64,000 nucleotides of DNA, taken from positions 2,542,001 to 2,606,000 of the forward strand of contig OY760226.1 of NCBI GenBank assembly GCA_963663395.1. The letters run 5' to 3'. The position numbers and the translations under genes are program-made. The stretch's first letter is position 1. Each line of letters opens with the position of its first letter. Source of the stretch: Azophilus sp963663395. GTDB lineage: Bacteria > Pseudomonadota > Gammaproteobacteria > Pseudomonadales > Azotimanducaceae. Under the pieces are notes generated by a model. That model did not search any database, was not told the origin of the DNA, and saw only the letters and a list, made by a program, of their open reading frames with translations. Positions 9,134 through 17,938 of the stretch are shown in pieces.

Positions 9134-9219
9134 GGCGACCCCGCGGGTCCTGACTGTTCAGAATCTGTCGGCAACCGGTTTTTTTCGTTGGCAGCGTGGT
9201 CGGGCTCTTCAGGCCTGAT

Positions 9220-10638
9220 TCAACTTCTGGTCACTCGCTTCCAGAGCGTGCCTTCGCGTGTGTCTTCCAGTTCGATGCCCTCTCTGGCCAGTTCGTCCCG
9301 GATACGGTCTGCCGCGGCGAAGTCGCGGGTGCGGCGGGCGGCGGTACGTTGATCGATCAGTTGCTCGATAGCTTCCGCGGGCAGGGCGGCGCTTGCGGTT
9401 GAACCCTGAAACCAGGCATCCGGCGTGTTTTCCAGAAGCCCGAGCAACCAGCCGCCGGCGAGCAGGCTGCGGCGCAGGCGCGTGATTTCCGCCTCGTCGG
9501 ATGCCTTGTTCAGTTCCGCCGCGATACCGTGCATGGCGGCGAGTGCCTCGGGCGTGTTGAGATCGTCGAAGAGAGCGAGCAGCACCGGTTGGGGGAAGTC
9601 GGCCGCCGCGCCGCGGCGATAACCTGACGCCACCTCGCTTTCCGGGGCGCTGCTGCCGCGCAAGGCCTGATACAGGGCATCCAGACTGCGGCGCGCCTGA
9701 TCGAGCAGCTTGTCGGACCAGGCGAGCGGCGAGCGGTACTGGCCGGAGAGCAGTGCGTAGCGAAGCGTCTCCCCGGCATGGCGTTCGCGCAGGGCGTGAA
9801 TGGTGACGATATTGCCGAGCGACTTCGACATCTTCTCGTCGCCCATGGTCAACATGCCGTTGTGCAGCCAGTAGCGCACGTAGTCCGTGCTGTCGTTGGC
9901 CGAGCGGCTCTGGGCAGACTCGTTCTCGTGGTGCGGGAATGTCAGGTCGGCACCGCCGCCGTGGATGTCGATGCTGGTGCCGAGGTGTTTGCGGATCATC
10001 GCCGAGCACTCGATGTGCCAGCCGGGGCGGCCCCTGTCCCAGGGGCTGTCCCAGCCCGGCAGTTCGGAGGTTGAGGGTTTCCAGAGCACGAAGTCTTTCG
10101 GGTCCCGCTTGTACGGGGCGACTTCCACGCGGGCGCCGTCCAGCATGTCCTCCAGGGAACGTCCCGACAGGCTGCCGTAGCCGGGGTCTGCGGGGACGTG
10201 AAACAGCACGTGCCCCTCGGCTTCATAGGCAAATCCCTTTTCGATCAGTTCGCCGATCATCTCGACGATCTCGGCGATGTGCTCCGTCGCGCGGGGCTGC
10301 AGGCCGGTCCGGAGCACGCCGAGGGCGTCGATGTCCTGGTTGTAGGAGCGGGTGAACCGGTCCGCGAGCGCCTGGATCGGTTCGCCGTTGGCGAGCGCCT
10401 GCCGGTTGATCTTGTCGTCTACATCGGTGACGTTGCAGGCGTAGACGACTTGCGGGTAAAGCACCTCGAGTACCCGGTAGAGCACATCGAAGACGACGGC
10501 CGGACGGCCGTTGCCGATATGTACATGACCGTAGACCGTCGGCCCGCAGACATACATGGTGATGCGTTCCGGGTCGATGGGCCGGAAGGCCTCCTTGCGG
10601 CCGGAAAGCGTGTTGTGCAGTGTCAGTTCCAAGTTCAA
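9220..10638 (-). CDS. cysS: cysteinyl-tRNA synthetase
   Basis: A 472-residue class I synthetase that charges tRNA-Cys. It shows the HIGH-type signature in CGPTVYGHVHIGN near residue 30, whose first Cys helps bind zinc, the zinc/substrate motifs WHIECSAM and HHENE, and the KMSKS loop (DEKMSKSLGN) near residue 267. The C-terminal helical anticodon-binding region follows. The length is normal for the family. The best start is TTG at 10638; no ATG is in frame upstream. The hisI gene lies 61 bp upstream on the same strand. Confidence 0.97.
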   Translation of the reverse strand: MNLELTLHNTLSGRKEAFRPIDPERITMYVCGPTVYGHVHIGNGRPAVVFDVLYRVLEVLYPQVVYACNVTDVDDKINRQALANGEPIQALADRFTRSYNQDIDALGVLRTGLQPRATEHIAEIVEMIGELIEKGFAYEAEGHVLFHVPADPGYGSLSGRSLEDMLDGARVEVAPYKRDPKDFVLWKPSTSELPGWDSPWDRGRPGWHIECSAMIRKHLGTSIDIHGGGADLTFPHHENESAQSRSANDSTDYVRYWLHNGMLTMGDEKMSKSLGNIVTIHALRERHAGETLRYALLSGQYRSPLAWSDKLLDQARRSLDALYQALRGSSAPESEVASGYRRGAAADFPQPVLLALFDDLNTPEALAAMHGIAAELNKASDEAEITRLRRSLLAGGWLLGLLENTPDAWFQGSTASAALPAEAIEQLIDQRTAARRTRDFAAADRIRDELAREGIELEDTREGTLWKRVTRS

Positions 10639-10699
10639 TGGTTCCCGTGGTCGGATTCGGGTCGGGACGGACCGGATTCGCCCTTCGGACCGTGACCCG

Positions 10700-11119
10700 T
10701 CAGGATTGCTCGCCCGCGTCGCCCAGGACGCGAACCCGGTCCCCCTCGACGCGCAGGTAGAAACAGCTCGGGCGATAGGTGTGGCAGGCCGACCCGGCCT
10801 GCTCGACCCGCATCAGTATCGCATCGCCGTCGCAGTCGAAGCTCAAATCGACGACCTTCTGGACGTGGCCGGAGGTTTCGCCCTTCCACCAGAGCTTCCC
10901 CCGGCTGCGCGAGAAGTACCAGGCATAACCCGTCTCCAGCGTGCGCTCTATTGACGCGCGGTTCATCCAGGCGAGCATGAGCACCTCGCCGGTCAAGGCA
11001 TCCTGGGCGATTGCCGTGACCAGCCCGCGGTCGTTGTAGCGAAGTTCGTCCAGCACCTCGCTCAGGGGGCGGGTCGCACCGTCCGGGGCGGTTTCCAGTT
11101 GCTTGATCAGACCAGCCAT
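10700..11119 (-). CDS. hisI: phosphoribosyl-AMP cyclohydrolase
   Basis: Third step of histidine biosynthesis: opens the purine ring of phosphoribosyl-AMP in the cytoplasm. The 139-residue form from ATG 11119 matches the usual length of the stand-alone enzyme. Diagnostic motifs are present: LMLAWMN, YFSRSRGKLWWKGETSGH, and zinc/magnesium residues in SFDCDGDAI and GSACHTYRPSCFY. The reading frame stays open upstream to 11326, but that part has no family similarity. The gene is isolated from other his genes, sitting between cysS and an aminopeptidase. Confidence 0.94.
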   Translation of the reverse strand: MAGLIKQLETAPDGATRPLSEVLDELRYNDRGLVTAIAQDALTGEVLMLAWMNRASIERTLETGYAWYFSRSRGKLWWKGETSGHVQKVVDLSFDCDGDAILMRVEQAGSACHTYRPSCFYLRVEGDRVRVLGDAGEQS

Positions 11120-11339
11120 TCCGTCTTGCCGTATTGCGTATCGAATTCGGCCGTCCACCGCTGCGGCGGGGGTGGCCGGGGCGGTATTGTGCCCGCCGCG
11201 GGCCTCGGGAAACAGCCTGAAACGACCCGGAGTTGCCTGATCGTGTGCACCGGAGTCGTAGGAGAGGGTCTGCACGGCACCCTGCAGAGAGGTTCCCGGG
11301 GCGCATTGGGTCGTTACGCGCAACAAGCCCCGCGAAAGG

Positions 11340-12689
11340 TCACTGCCCGAAGCGGTCTTCGAGGTATCGGAACACCGCGCGCATGGCCATGGCTTCGCCG
11401 CCCTCCGGCCGCCCGGGGCGCTTGCGGAGGTTGTAGGCCATGATGTCGAAATGTGCCCAGGGCCGGGCAGCCACGAATTTCTGCAGGAACAGGGCCGCGG
11501 TGATGGCGCCGGCGTAGGGCGTGCTGGCGGAATTCAGCGTATCGGCCACCTTGCTCTCGAGCAGATGGGTGTACCCGGCATGCAGCGGCAGGGGCCAGAT
11601 CGGGTCGTCGACGGCGTTGCCGGAATCGGCGATGCCCGACGCAACCGCCTGGTCGTTGCAGAACATGGCCGACACCTCGGTGCCGACCGCGACCCGGGCC
11701 GCGCCCGTCAGGGTCGCGAAATCGACGATCAGTTCGGGGTTTTCCGCGGCCGCCAGCGACAGCGCGTCGCAGAGAATCAGCCGGCCCTCGGCATCGGTGT
11801 TGTCCACCTCGACGGTAATGCCGGCGTGGGTGTCGAGTATGTCGCCCGGCCTGTACGCGTTGCCGGCGATGGCGTTCTCCACGGCCGGAATCAGCAGGCG
11901 CAGTTGCACGGGCAGCTGTTCCGCCATGATCAGTTGGGCGAGGCCCAGGGCGGCCGCGGCGCCGCCCATGTCCTTCTTCATGGTGCGCATGCCCGCCGCG
12001 GTCTTGATGTCCAGGCCGCCGCTGTCGAAACAGACCCCCTTGCCGACGACGGCGACCAGGGGCCGGCCCGGTTCGCCCCAGCGCACATCGACCAGGCGCG
12101 GCGGATCGGCGGCCGCCCTGCCCACGGCATGTATGGCGCCGAAGCCCTCTGCCAGGAGATCGTCGCCGGTGACGATGCGGCAGTCGGCATCGTGAGTATC
12201 GGCCACCTGGCGGACTTCGTCGGCAAGCTGGGCAGGGGTCAGGTCGCCGGCGGGCATGTTGATGAGATCCCGCGCCAGCGTGACCGCGTTCACCAGATTG
12301 GCCAGTCGCTCGCGGCGGGCGCTGCCGGGCAACACCAGGCGCGCGGGCGAGCGCGACGGGTCCCTGTAACGCGTGAACTGGTAACAGCCGAGCCCCCAGC
12401 CGAGCAACTGCAACTCGTCGACTTCGTGCGCCATGAAATAGACGCCGTCGGAGAGTGCAAGCGGCAAGCCACCGAGACTGGCCAGCGACGACTTGCCGTC
12501 CCAGCCCGCGGCGACCCCGCCCGCTCCAGGCAGCCAGCAGTGTTGCCCGGGTTGCGCGGCGAAACCCTGTTGTGCGGCCGCGAGGCGGTCGCCTTCCGAC
12601 AGCGTGGACAGCCATTGCTCGAACCCATCCTTGCCAACCAGTTCGATCGGGGTGGCGTCGGCGTCTCGGGTGAGATAGGGATCGAACAT
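11340..12689 (-). CDS. M17 leucyl aminopeptidase family protein
   Basis: A 449-residue cytoplasmic metallopeptidase. The C-terminal catalytic domain contains VGKGVCFDSGGLDIK (metal-binding Lys and Asp) and the invariant M17 signature NTDAEGRL, plus a DIMAYN end motif. The N-terminal domain is divergent and shorter than in E. coli PepA, resembling the shorter PepB-like members. It removes N-terminal amino acids from peptides using two divalent metals. It probably shares a transcription direction, not necessarily an operon, with hisI and cysS downstream. Confidence 0.93.
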   Translation of the reverse strand: MFDPYLTRDADATPIELVGKDGFEQWLSTLSEGDRLAAAQQGFAAQPGQHCWLPGAGGVAAGWDGKSSLASLGGLPLALSDGVYFMAHEVDELQLLGWGLGCYQFTRYRDPSRSPARLVLPGSARRERLANLVNAVTLARDLINMPAGDLTPAQLADEVRQVADTHDADCRIVTGDDLLAEGFGAIHAVGRAAADPPRLVDVRWGEPGRPLVAVVGKGVCFDSGGLDIKTAAGMRTMKKDMGGAAAALGLAQLIMAEQLPVQLRLLIPAVENAIAGNAYRPGDILDTHAGITVEVDNTDAEGRLILCDALSLAAAENPELIVDFATLTGAARVAVGTEVSAMFCNDQAVASGIADSGNAVDDPIWPLPLHAGYTHLLESKVADTLNSASTPYAGAITAALFLQKFVAARPWAHFDIMAYNLRKRPGRPEGGEAMAMRAVFRYLEDRFGQ

Positions 12690-12794
12690 GCGCGTGGCTC
12701 GAGTCCGGCTGCTAGCCGCACCTGTTCGTGAATAAGCGTAGCGAGGTTAGCAAGATCAGCGAATACGGTGGGTGGCGTGGACCGGGGCGCGCGG

Positions 12795-13277
12795 CTAATT
12801 CCTGCTCTCGAGGTGCGCCTCGATCTCGTCGCTGCCGAGCGTGCTGCCGTCGTTCTTGCCGATGGTGATGGCCGGCCAGCGCCCGTCCGCGAAGAAGAAC
12901 AGGACGGTGGTGCCTTCCGGCCCCGCCACCAGGGGCCCGTAGCCGCGGTTGGCGAGGCCGATTCTGATGTCGCCGGCGTAGTGCCAGGTGGCGCCCACGC
13001 GTTGCGAGCCTTCCAGCACGATTTCGGTGTAGTCGCACTCGTGGGTATGGGCTTCGACATAGCAATCGGGTGGGTAGTAGACCTTGAAGACCGTGGGCGA
13101 GGAGGCCTCGTCGGGCATGCCCACGCGATAGAGGCTGGTGACGATGCCGTTGGACAGTTCCAACTTGTCGAGATCGTCCCAGGTGAACGCCATGTGGCCC
13201 TTGCGGGTCAACTCGGCGCGAATCTCGGCATCGGTCTTCTGGCCTGCCTGGGTTGCCGGCTGCGCGGTAGCTGCCAT
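12795..13277 (-). CDS. cupin-domain protein, unknown substrate
   Basis: A 160-residue protein with a single cupin barrel. Motif 1 reads VEAHTHECDYTEIVLEG, with His-x-His and a downstream Glu as candidate metal ligands; the second motif is weaker. The N-terminal 35 residues are polar and look flexible. Such proteins may be small dioxygenases, isomerases or ligand sensors; nothing nearby specifies which. The gene is divergent from lipA, with 64 bp between the two starts. Confidence 0.7.
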   Translation of the reverse strand: MAATAQPATQAGQKTDAEIRAELTRKGHMAFTWDDLDKLELSNGIVTSLYRVGMPDEASSPTVFKVYYPPDCYVEAHTHECDYTEIVLEGSQRVGATWHYAGDIRIGLANRGYGPLVAGPEGTTVLFFFADGRWPAITIGKNDGSTLGSDEIEAHLESRN

Positions 13278-13341
13278 TCGTTTCCCTCGATGCTGTACCC
13301 GATACCATGATACCTGTATTGGCGCGGAGTAGAATGTCGGC

Positions 13342-14352
13342 GTGGCACAGGACGAGACAACACAGCCGGCGGCGAGAAGCGGCGAGAAATTTCAGACCGA
13401 TCAGGGTTTCTGGGCCATCAAGGACGGCGTCAAGGCCCACGGCCGCAGCCACTTCCCGTCCGGACGCAAGCCCCCCTGGCTGCGCGTGAAACTGGGCGGC
13501 GGCGCGCGCTACGAAGCGGTGCGCGGCACTGTCCGGCAGCACCGGCTGGCCACGGTCTGCGAGGAGTCGCATTGCCCCAACATCGGTGAATGCTGGGACA
13601 ACGGCACGGCGACCCTGATGCTGATGGGCAGCGTCTGCACGCGCGCCTGCAGGTTCTGCGCCGTCGACACGGGCAACCCCAACGGCTGGCTCGACGCGGA
13701 CGAACCGCGCTCTGCCGCCGAGTCCGTGCGTTTGATGAGCCTGCGCTACGTGGTACTCACTTCCGTGGACCGCGACGACCTGCCGGACGGCGGCGCCGCC
13801 CATTACGCAGCCTGCGTGCGCGCCATCAAGGCCGTCAATCCGGAAACGGCGGTGGAAGCGCTGACGCCCGATTTCAGCGGCGACCTCTCGGCGGTTGAGA
13901 CCGTTGTGGACTCCGGGGTCGAGGTCTTTGCCCAGAACATCGAGACGGTGCGCCGCCTCACCCACCCGGTGCGCGACCCGCGCGCGGGCTACCAGCAGAC
14001 ACTGGACGTGCTGGCGCATGCGAAGCGGCATCGTGCCGGCGTGCTGACCAAGTCGAGCCTCATGCTGGGGCTGGGGGAAACAACCGATGAAATCAGGGAG
14101 ACGATGCAGGATCTCCGCGCTCACCGGGTCGACCTGCTGACCCTCGGCCAGTACCTGCGGCCGACGCTGAACCACCTGCCGGTCGAACGGTGGGTGCACC
14201 CGGACGAATTTGAGGCGTACCGGCAACTCGGCCTGTCCCTCGGCTTCACCGAGGTGGCCTCCGGCCCCCTGGTCCGTTCCAGTTACCGGGCCGACCGCAT
14301 CCTGGAAGGCAACAACCTGGGCCTGGGGCAGGTGCCGGTCAGGATGGTCTGA
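13342..14352 (+). CDS. lipA: lipoyl synthase (radical SAM)
   Basis: A 336-residue radical SAM enzyme that inserts two sulfurs into octanoyl groups on lipoyl domains. Both iron-sulfur sites are visible: the auxiliary cluster CEESHCPNIGEC (Cys73, Cys78, Cys84) and the radical SAM CTRACRFC (Cys99, Cys103, Cys106). The C-terminal RSSYRAD supplies the family Arg-Ser-Ser motif. The start is GTG at 13342. No lipB lies next to it. This is the last housekeeping gene before the catabolic island begins at about 14.4 kb. Confidence 0.97.
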   Translation: MAQDETTQPAARSGEKFQTDQGFWAIKDGVKAHGRSHFPSGRKPPWLRVKLGGGARYEAVRGTVRQHRLATVCEESHCPNIGECWDNGTATLMLMGSVCTRACRFCAVDTGNPNGWLDADEPRSAAESVRLMSLRYVVLTSVDRDDLPDGGAAHYAACVRAIKAVNPETAVEALTPDFSGDLSAVETVVDSGVEVFAQNIETVRRLTHPVRDPRAGYQQTLDVLAHAKRHRAGVLTKSSLMLGLGETTDEIRETMQDLRAHRVDLLTLGQYLRPTLNHLPVERWVHPDEFEAYRQLGLSLGFTEVASGPLVRSSYRADRILEGNNLGLGQVPVRMV

Positions 14353-14412
14353 GAGAAGTGGCCCCGGGAAGGGTTCCGGTCAAACTGACAAGTTAGTTTT
14401 GAGAGATGATTT

Positions 14413-15612
14413 ATGGCGATTTCCGCCCCTGAAGCAGACGAGCTACTCGACCGTCTGGCCGCTTTCATGGATACACACATCTATCCCAACGAAGAGGTGT
14501 ATGTTGCGCAGCTCAACGGTCTGGAAGACAGATTTTCGACCGTACCGCTCATGGAAGAACTCAAGGCAAAAGCCCGCGAAGCCGGCCTTTGGAATCTGTG
14601 GATGCCGGCCAATCACGGAGGGTTAACCAATGAACAATACTGCCCGCTTGCTGAAATTATGGGCCGCGTGCTGTGGAGCCCCGAAGTCTTCAACTGCAAC
14701 GCGCCGGACACCGGCAATATGGAAGTCTTCCTCAAGTACGCCACTGAAGAGCAGAAAACTCAGTGGCTGGAGCCGTTGTTAAACGGGGAGATAAGATCTT
14801 CCTATGCCATGACAGAACCCGATGTGGCTTCCAGCGATGCCACCAATGTCCGCACCAGCATTGTCAGGGAAGGCGATGAGTACGTGATCAATGGTCGCAA
14901 GTGGTTTATCACCAACGCGCCCTATGAGCGCACGAAGATTTTCATCGTCATGGGCAAATCCGATCCTGACAATCCGAATCGTCACGTACAGCAGAGCCAG
15001 GTGCTCGTTCCGCGCGACGCTGAAGGGCTGGAGGTTGTCCGGCCTCTAACTACCCTCGGCTACGATGACGCACCCCTTGGGCATGCCGAGGTTCACTTCA
15101 ACAATGTACGTGTTCCGAAAGAGAACATATTGCTTGGCGAGGGTCGTGGCTTCGAGATTGCCCAGGGTCGGCTCGGGCCGGGCCGTATCCATCATTGCAT
15201 GCGCCTGATCGGATCAGCTCAGAGAGCGGTGGAATATGCGTGTCGCAGATCTCAAGAGCGCGAGACTTTTGGGCGCAGGCTGTCGGAGCATCAGTCGGTG
15301 CTGGAAGATATTGCCAAGTCCTGGAGTGAGATTGAGCAAGCCCGCCTGCTAACGCTCAAGACAGCTCGAAGGATGGACGAGGTGGGCGCCAAGGATGCAC
15401 GCGACCTGATTGCTGCTGCCAAGATCACGGTGCCCTTGATGGCGCAAGGCGTGATCGACAGATGTATGCAGATCCACGGGGCAGGGGGGTTGACCGCAGA
15501 CTACCCCATGGCCGAAGCGTACAACTACGCGCGTTGGTGTCGACAGGCCGACGGGCCGGATCAGGTGCACATGATGTCGCTGGGGAAACAAATCATCAGA
15601 CGCTACGCGTAA
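14413..15612 (+). CDS. acyl-CoA dehydrogenase (ACAD10/11-like)
   Basis: A 399-residue FAD enzyme with the three ACAD regions: an N-terminal helical part, the middle beta domain (YAMTEPDVASSDATN, GRKWFITNA) and a C-terminal helical part with RIHHCMR and QIHGAGGLT. The GRIHH motif, in place of the common catalytic Glu loop context, is typical of ACAD10/11-type members, which act on long or 4-hydroxy-derived acyl-CoAs. It is the first gene of the island. A homologue at 30229-31530 closes it. Codon use is visibly less GC-biased than in lipA just upstream. The substrate is inferred only from context. Confidence 0.88.
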   Translation: MAISAPEADELLDRLAAFMDTHIYPNEEVYVAQLNGLEDRFSTVPLMEELKAKAREAGLWNLWMPANHGGLTNEQYCPLAEIMGRVLWSPEVFNCNAPDTGNMEVFLKYATEEQKTQWLEPLLNGEIRSSYAMTEPDVASSDATNVRTSIVREGDEYVINGRKWFITNAPYERTKIFIVMGKSDPDNPNRHVQQSQVLVPRDAEGLEVVRPLTTLGYDDAPLGHAEVHFNNVRVPKENILLGEGRGFEIAQGRLGPGRIHHCMRLIGSAQRAVEYACRRSQERETFGRRLSEHQSVLEDIAKSWSEIEQARLLTLKTARRMDEVGAKDARDLIAAAKITVPLMAQGVIDRCMQIHGAGGLTADYPMAEAYNYARWCRQADGPDQVHMMSLGKQIIRRYA

Positions 15613-15774
15613 TACTGGGGTATCAGTAGTGAGCAGCGTCCACACTCTGCACGCTTACAAACAGAGTGCCGATCATCCCCTTTTTCTCGGGCTGCTCGAC
15701 CACTGAGCAATCCCACCGGCGCATCGAATAACCAGAACGGCTGTGGCAGCGGTCAGCAGTAGTGAGAGGATTGC

Positions 15775-17130
15775 ATGATCAGAAGAAGCCTTGTCGTCAT
15801 CCTCATTGCGACATGTCTCGCGCCGTTGATCAGCGCTGACGACAGCACACGAACGAGAGAGTTGTTGCTGGCACGAAACCAGGAGTTTCAGCAAGAAGTC
15901 ATTCGTGTCAGCGAACGCGTTTACACAGCCGTCGGCTTCGGGTTGAGCCCGGTATCGATGATTGTCGGCGATAGCGGTTTGGTGATCATCGATTCTGGTC
16001 TCGACCCGGCATCGGGCAGAAGGGTTCTGGCGGAATTCAGAAAAGTCACCGACAAGCCGGTCAAGGCCATCGTCTTTACGCATAGCCACGGTGACCATAC
16101 AGGCGGTGCTGCAGCCTTTGTGCAGGATGACACCGAGGTTTGGGCGAGGGAACCCTTTAACACGGAGCAGAGACTGTTCCAGGAAGCCGGGCTGACAATT
16201 ACTCAAATTCGCGGCTTTCGCCAGTTTGGTGTGTTGGTGCCGGAGGACGAGATCAAGCATGTTGGTATCGGTGCACGCTACTTTCCCGAGTCTGTATCGA
16301 ACGCACAGGATTCCATGGGGCCGGTCATACCCACCCACACGTTCAGCACCGAGGGGACAACGTTAAGCGTTGCCGGACTGGAGCTCGAACTTGTCGCCGC
16401 AAACGGTGAGACCAGTGACCAGCTTTTTGCCTGGTTCGAGGCAGAGCGTGTGGTGTTTGCGGGTGACAACTTCTACAAGTCGTGGCCCAATCTTTATGCC
16501 ATTCGTGGAACTGGTTATCGGGACGTGTATGCATGGATCGGTAGCCTGACCTCGATGCTGAAAAAGAAACCACATCACCTGGTTGGCGGTCATACCCGCC
16601 CGATTGTCGGTGAGGCCAAGGTTCTGGAAGTTCTCACGAACTACCGTGATGCAGTGAAGTACGTCTTTGACAAGACCATTGAAGGGATGAACAAGGGCCT
16701 GACGCCCGATGAACTGGTTGAGTACGCAGCGCTTCCGGAAAAGTATCGGGGTCTCGATTACCTGCGACCCTACTACGGTCATCCCGACTGGGGTGTGCGA
16801 TCCATATTCACCGGTTATCTCGGCTGGTTCGACGGCAACCCGACCAGCCTGTTTCCGCTCGGGCCCAGGGAGCAGGCCGGCAGGATGGCGGAACTGGCAG
16901 GAGGACGCGAGGCCCTGGAACGCGCCGTGAGTGAAGCCTCGGAAGCCGGGCAGTATCAGTGGGCCCTGCAGTTGATGGATCACCTGCTCCGGCTTTCGCC
17001 GAATGATCGATCTTTGCTGCTGACCAAAGCAGACCTACTGGACACCATGTCGGAACAGATCTTGAACATGACCGCCAGAAATTACTTTCGCGCATACGCT
17101 TTCGAGCTGCGCACGAAGGTAGAATCATGA
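15775..17130 (+). CDS. exported metallo-beta-lactamase-fold hydrolase, alkylsulfatase-like
   Basis: A 451-residue protein with a signal peptide (residues 1-21). The metallo-beta-lactamase motif is THSHGDHTGG (His103, His105, Asp107, His108), followed by GDNFYKSWPNLYAIRGT and GGHTRP, which follow the SdsA1/BDS1 linear alkylsulfatase pattern, and an alkylsulfatase dimerisation-type helical region at about 370-445. It lacks the roughly 130-residue C-terminal sterol-carrier-like domain of SdsA1. It may hydrolyse sulfate or related esters in the periplasm; that substrate is an inference. The stop overlaps an ATG of a short frame that leads nowhere. Confidence 0.82.
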   Translation: MIRRSLVVILIATCLAPLISADDSTRTRELLLARNQEFQQEVIRVSERVYTAVGFGLSPVSMIVGDSGLVIIDSGLDPASGRRVLAEFRKVTDKPVKAIVFTHSHGDHTGGAAAFVQDDTEVWAREPFNTEQRLFQEAGLTITQIRGFRQFGVLVPEDEIKHVGIGARYFPESVSNAQDSMGPVIPTHTFSTEGTTLSVAGLELELVAANGETSDQLFAWFEAERVVFAGDNFYKSWPNLYAIRGTGYRDVYAWIGSLTSMLKKKPHHLVGGHTRPIVGEAKVLEVLTNYRDAVKYVFDKTIEGMNKGLTPDELVEYAALPEKYRGLDYLRPYYGHPDWGVRSIFTGYLGWFDGNPTSLFPLGPREQAGRMAELAGGREALERAVSEASEAGQYQWALQLMDHLLRLSPNDRSLLLTKADLLDTMSEQILNMTARNYFRAYAFELRTKVES

Positions 17131-17172
17131 AAACAGTCGTTCCTGGTTGCGCGATGCGGCGAGGGGGATTGC

Positions 17173-17730
17173 TCAGTTGTCGGACGGCCCGCGAAGAAAG
17201 GGCTGATCGCCAATCTGGTTTTGTACGTGCAGCCTGTCTACCATCCCGTCGAGACGAGTCACCTTGCCGTCGGCACAGGTGTATCGCCACACGTACTCAT
17301 TGCTGTAGGTCCTGCCGTTGAGCAGCTCCGCCGTCATGTAGTGGAACCCCACCGCGGTGTCGCCCTCGACAACCAGCTTGTGCACGGTGCGCACCATGGT
17401 GTCCATCTTCAAGATGGCGTCAGCTGTTGAATCCGGCCCGCCGGTGAGATAGTTAACGACTTCCTCTCGTCCCTCCCTCGTCTTCTTGTACGGTGGATAT
17501 CTCTGAACCACGTCGTCCGACAGGAGCGGCGCCATCTTTGCGGCGTCGTTGTTGACCCATGCTTCGTTGAACTACTCGATCAGTACCCTGGTTGCCTTCG
17601 TATCCATCCGGGGCGGCTCCACCTCGGCCGCATACGCAGCACCTGAGGCGGTCAACACGCTGCTGAGAAGAAACGTAACCCCCATCAGGAAGCCGGCCGC
17701 ATGGCCGCGATTGACATGAAGCTCATTCAT
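17173..17730 (-). pseudogene. SnoaL-like (NTF2-fold) secreted protein interrupted by an in-frame TAG
   Basis: The frame starts at ATG 17730 after a good AAGGAGAG ribosome site and encodes a signal peptide (cleavage near AYA-AEV), then runs TKATRVLIE up to a TAG at 17572-17574. Without any frame change it continues FNEAWVNNDAAKMAPLLSDD and on to 17173, giving a normal SnoaL/NTF2-like domain of about 130 residues. The stop falls inside the first helix, where the family has an unbroken F-x-A-W-x-x-x-D pattern, so this is a single nonsense mutation in an otherwise intact gene. A sequencing error is possible. The gene is divergent from the first Rieske oxygenase. Confidence 0.75.
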
Positions 17731-17774
17731 CAATCTCTCCTTGTAAGGATAGTCTGTTGCCTGTTGTCCACGTT

Positions 17775-17867
17775 CATAGATCATCGAGAAAGGCTTGACA
17801 GTGCATGATGGACGCACGAAACTAATATGTCAATTTGTCATACAGGTTGGCAGGCTTGGAGAAACAG
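17775..17867 (+). promoter_or_regulatory. operator/promoter block, copy 1 (before the Rieske pair)
   Basis: A 93-bp block that matches 20364-20456 at 77 of 93 positions without gaps. It contains TTGACA at 17795-17800 and the near-perfect palindrome TATGTCA-att-TGTCATA at 17826-17842. The conserved tail includes TTGGAGAAACAG, the counterpart of the GntR gene ribosome site, although no GntR gene follows here. It lies between the divergent SnoaL-like pseudogene and the Rieske gene at 17939. It is probably bound by the GntR regulator encoded at 20457. Confidence 0.72.
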
Positions 17868-17938
17868 CACCGAGCCCTGCCCGCTACGGACCATGAACCA
17901 GCCGGCCACCGGCCGCTAGATTGGTCAAGGAGGTATTC

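Noticed and set aside
9134..9219. T-run near 9180 as a terminator between the convergent HNH and cysS genes.
   Set aside because: The T-run is present, but I could not find a stable stem directly before it on either strand.
17127..17321. Short plus-strand frame overlapping the stop of the alkylsulfatase-like gene by ATGA.
   Set aside because: Low-complexity Arg/Cys-rich product that runs antisense into the SnoaL-like gene; possibly a truncated gene start, but unsupported.
17572..17574. The TAG in the SnoaL-like gene as a recoded pyrrolysine codon.
   Set aside because: No pyrrolysine genes or context are visible, the family has no special residue there, and TAG ends other genes in the window normally.
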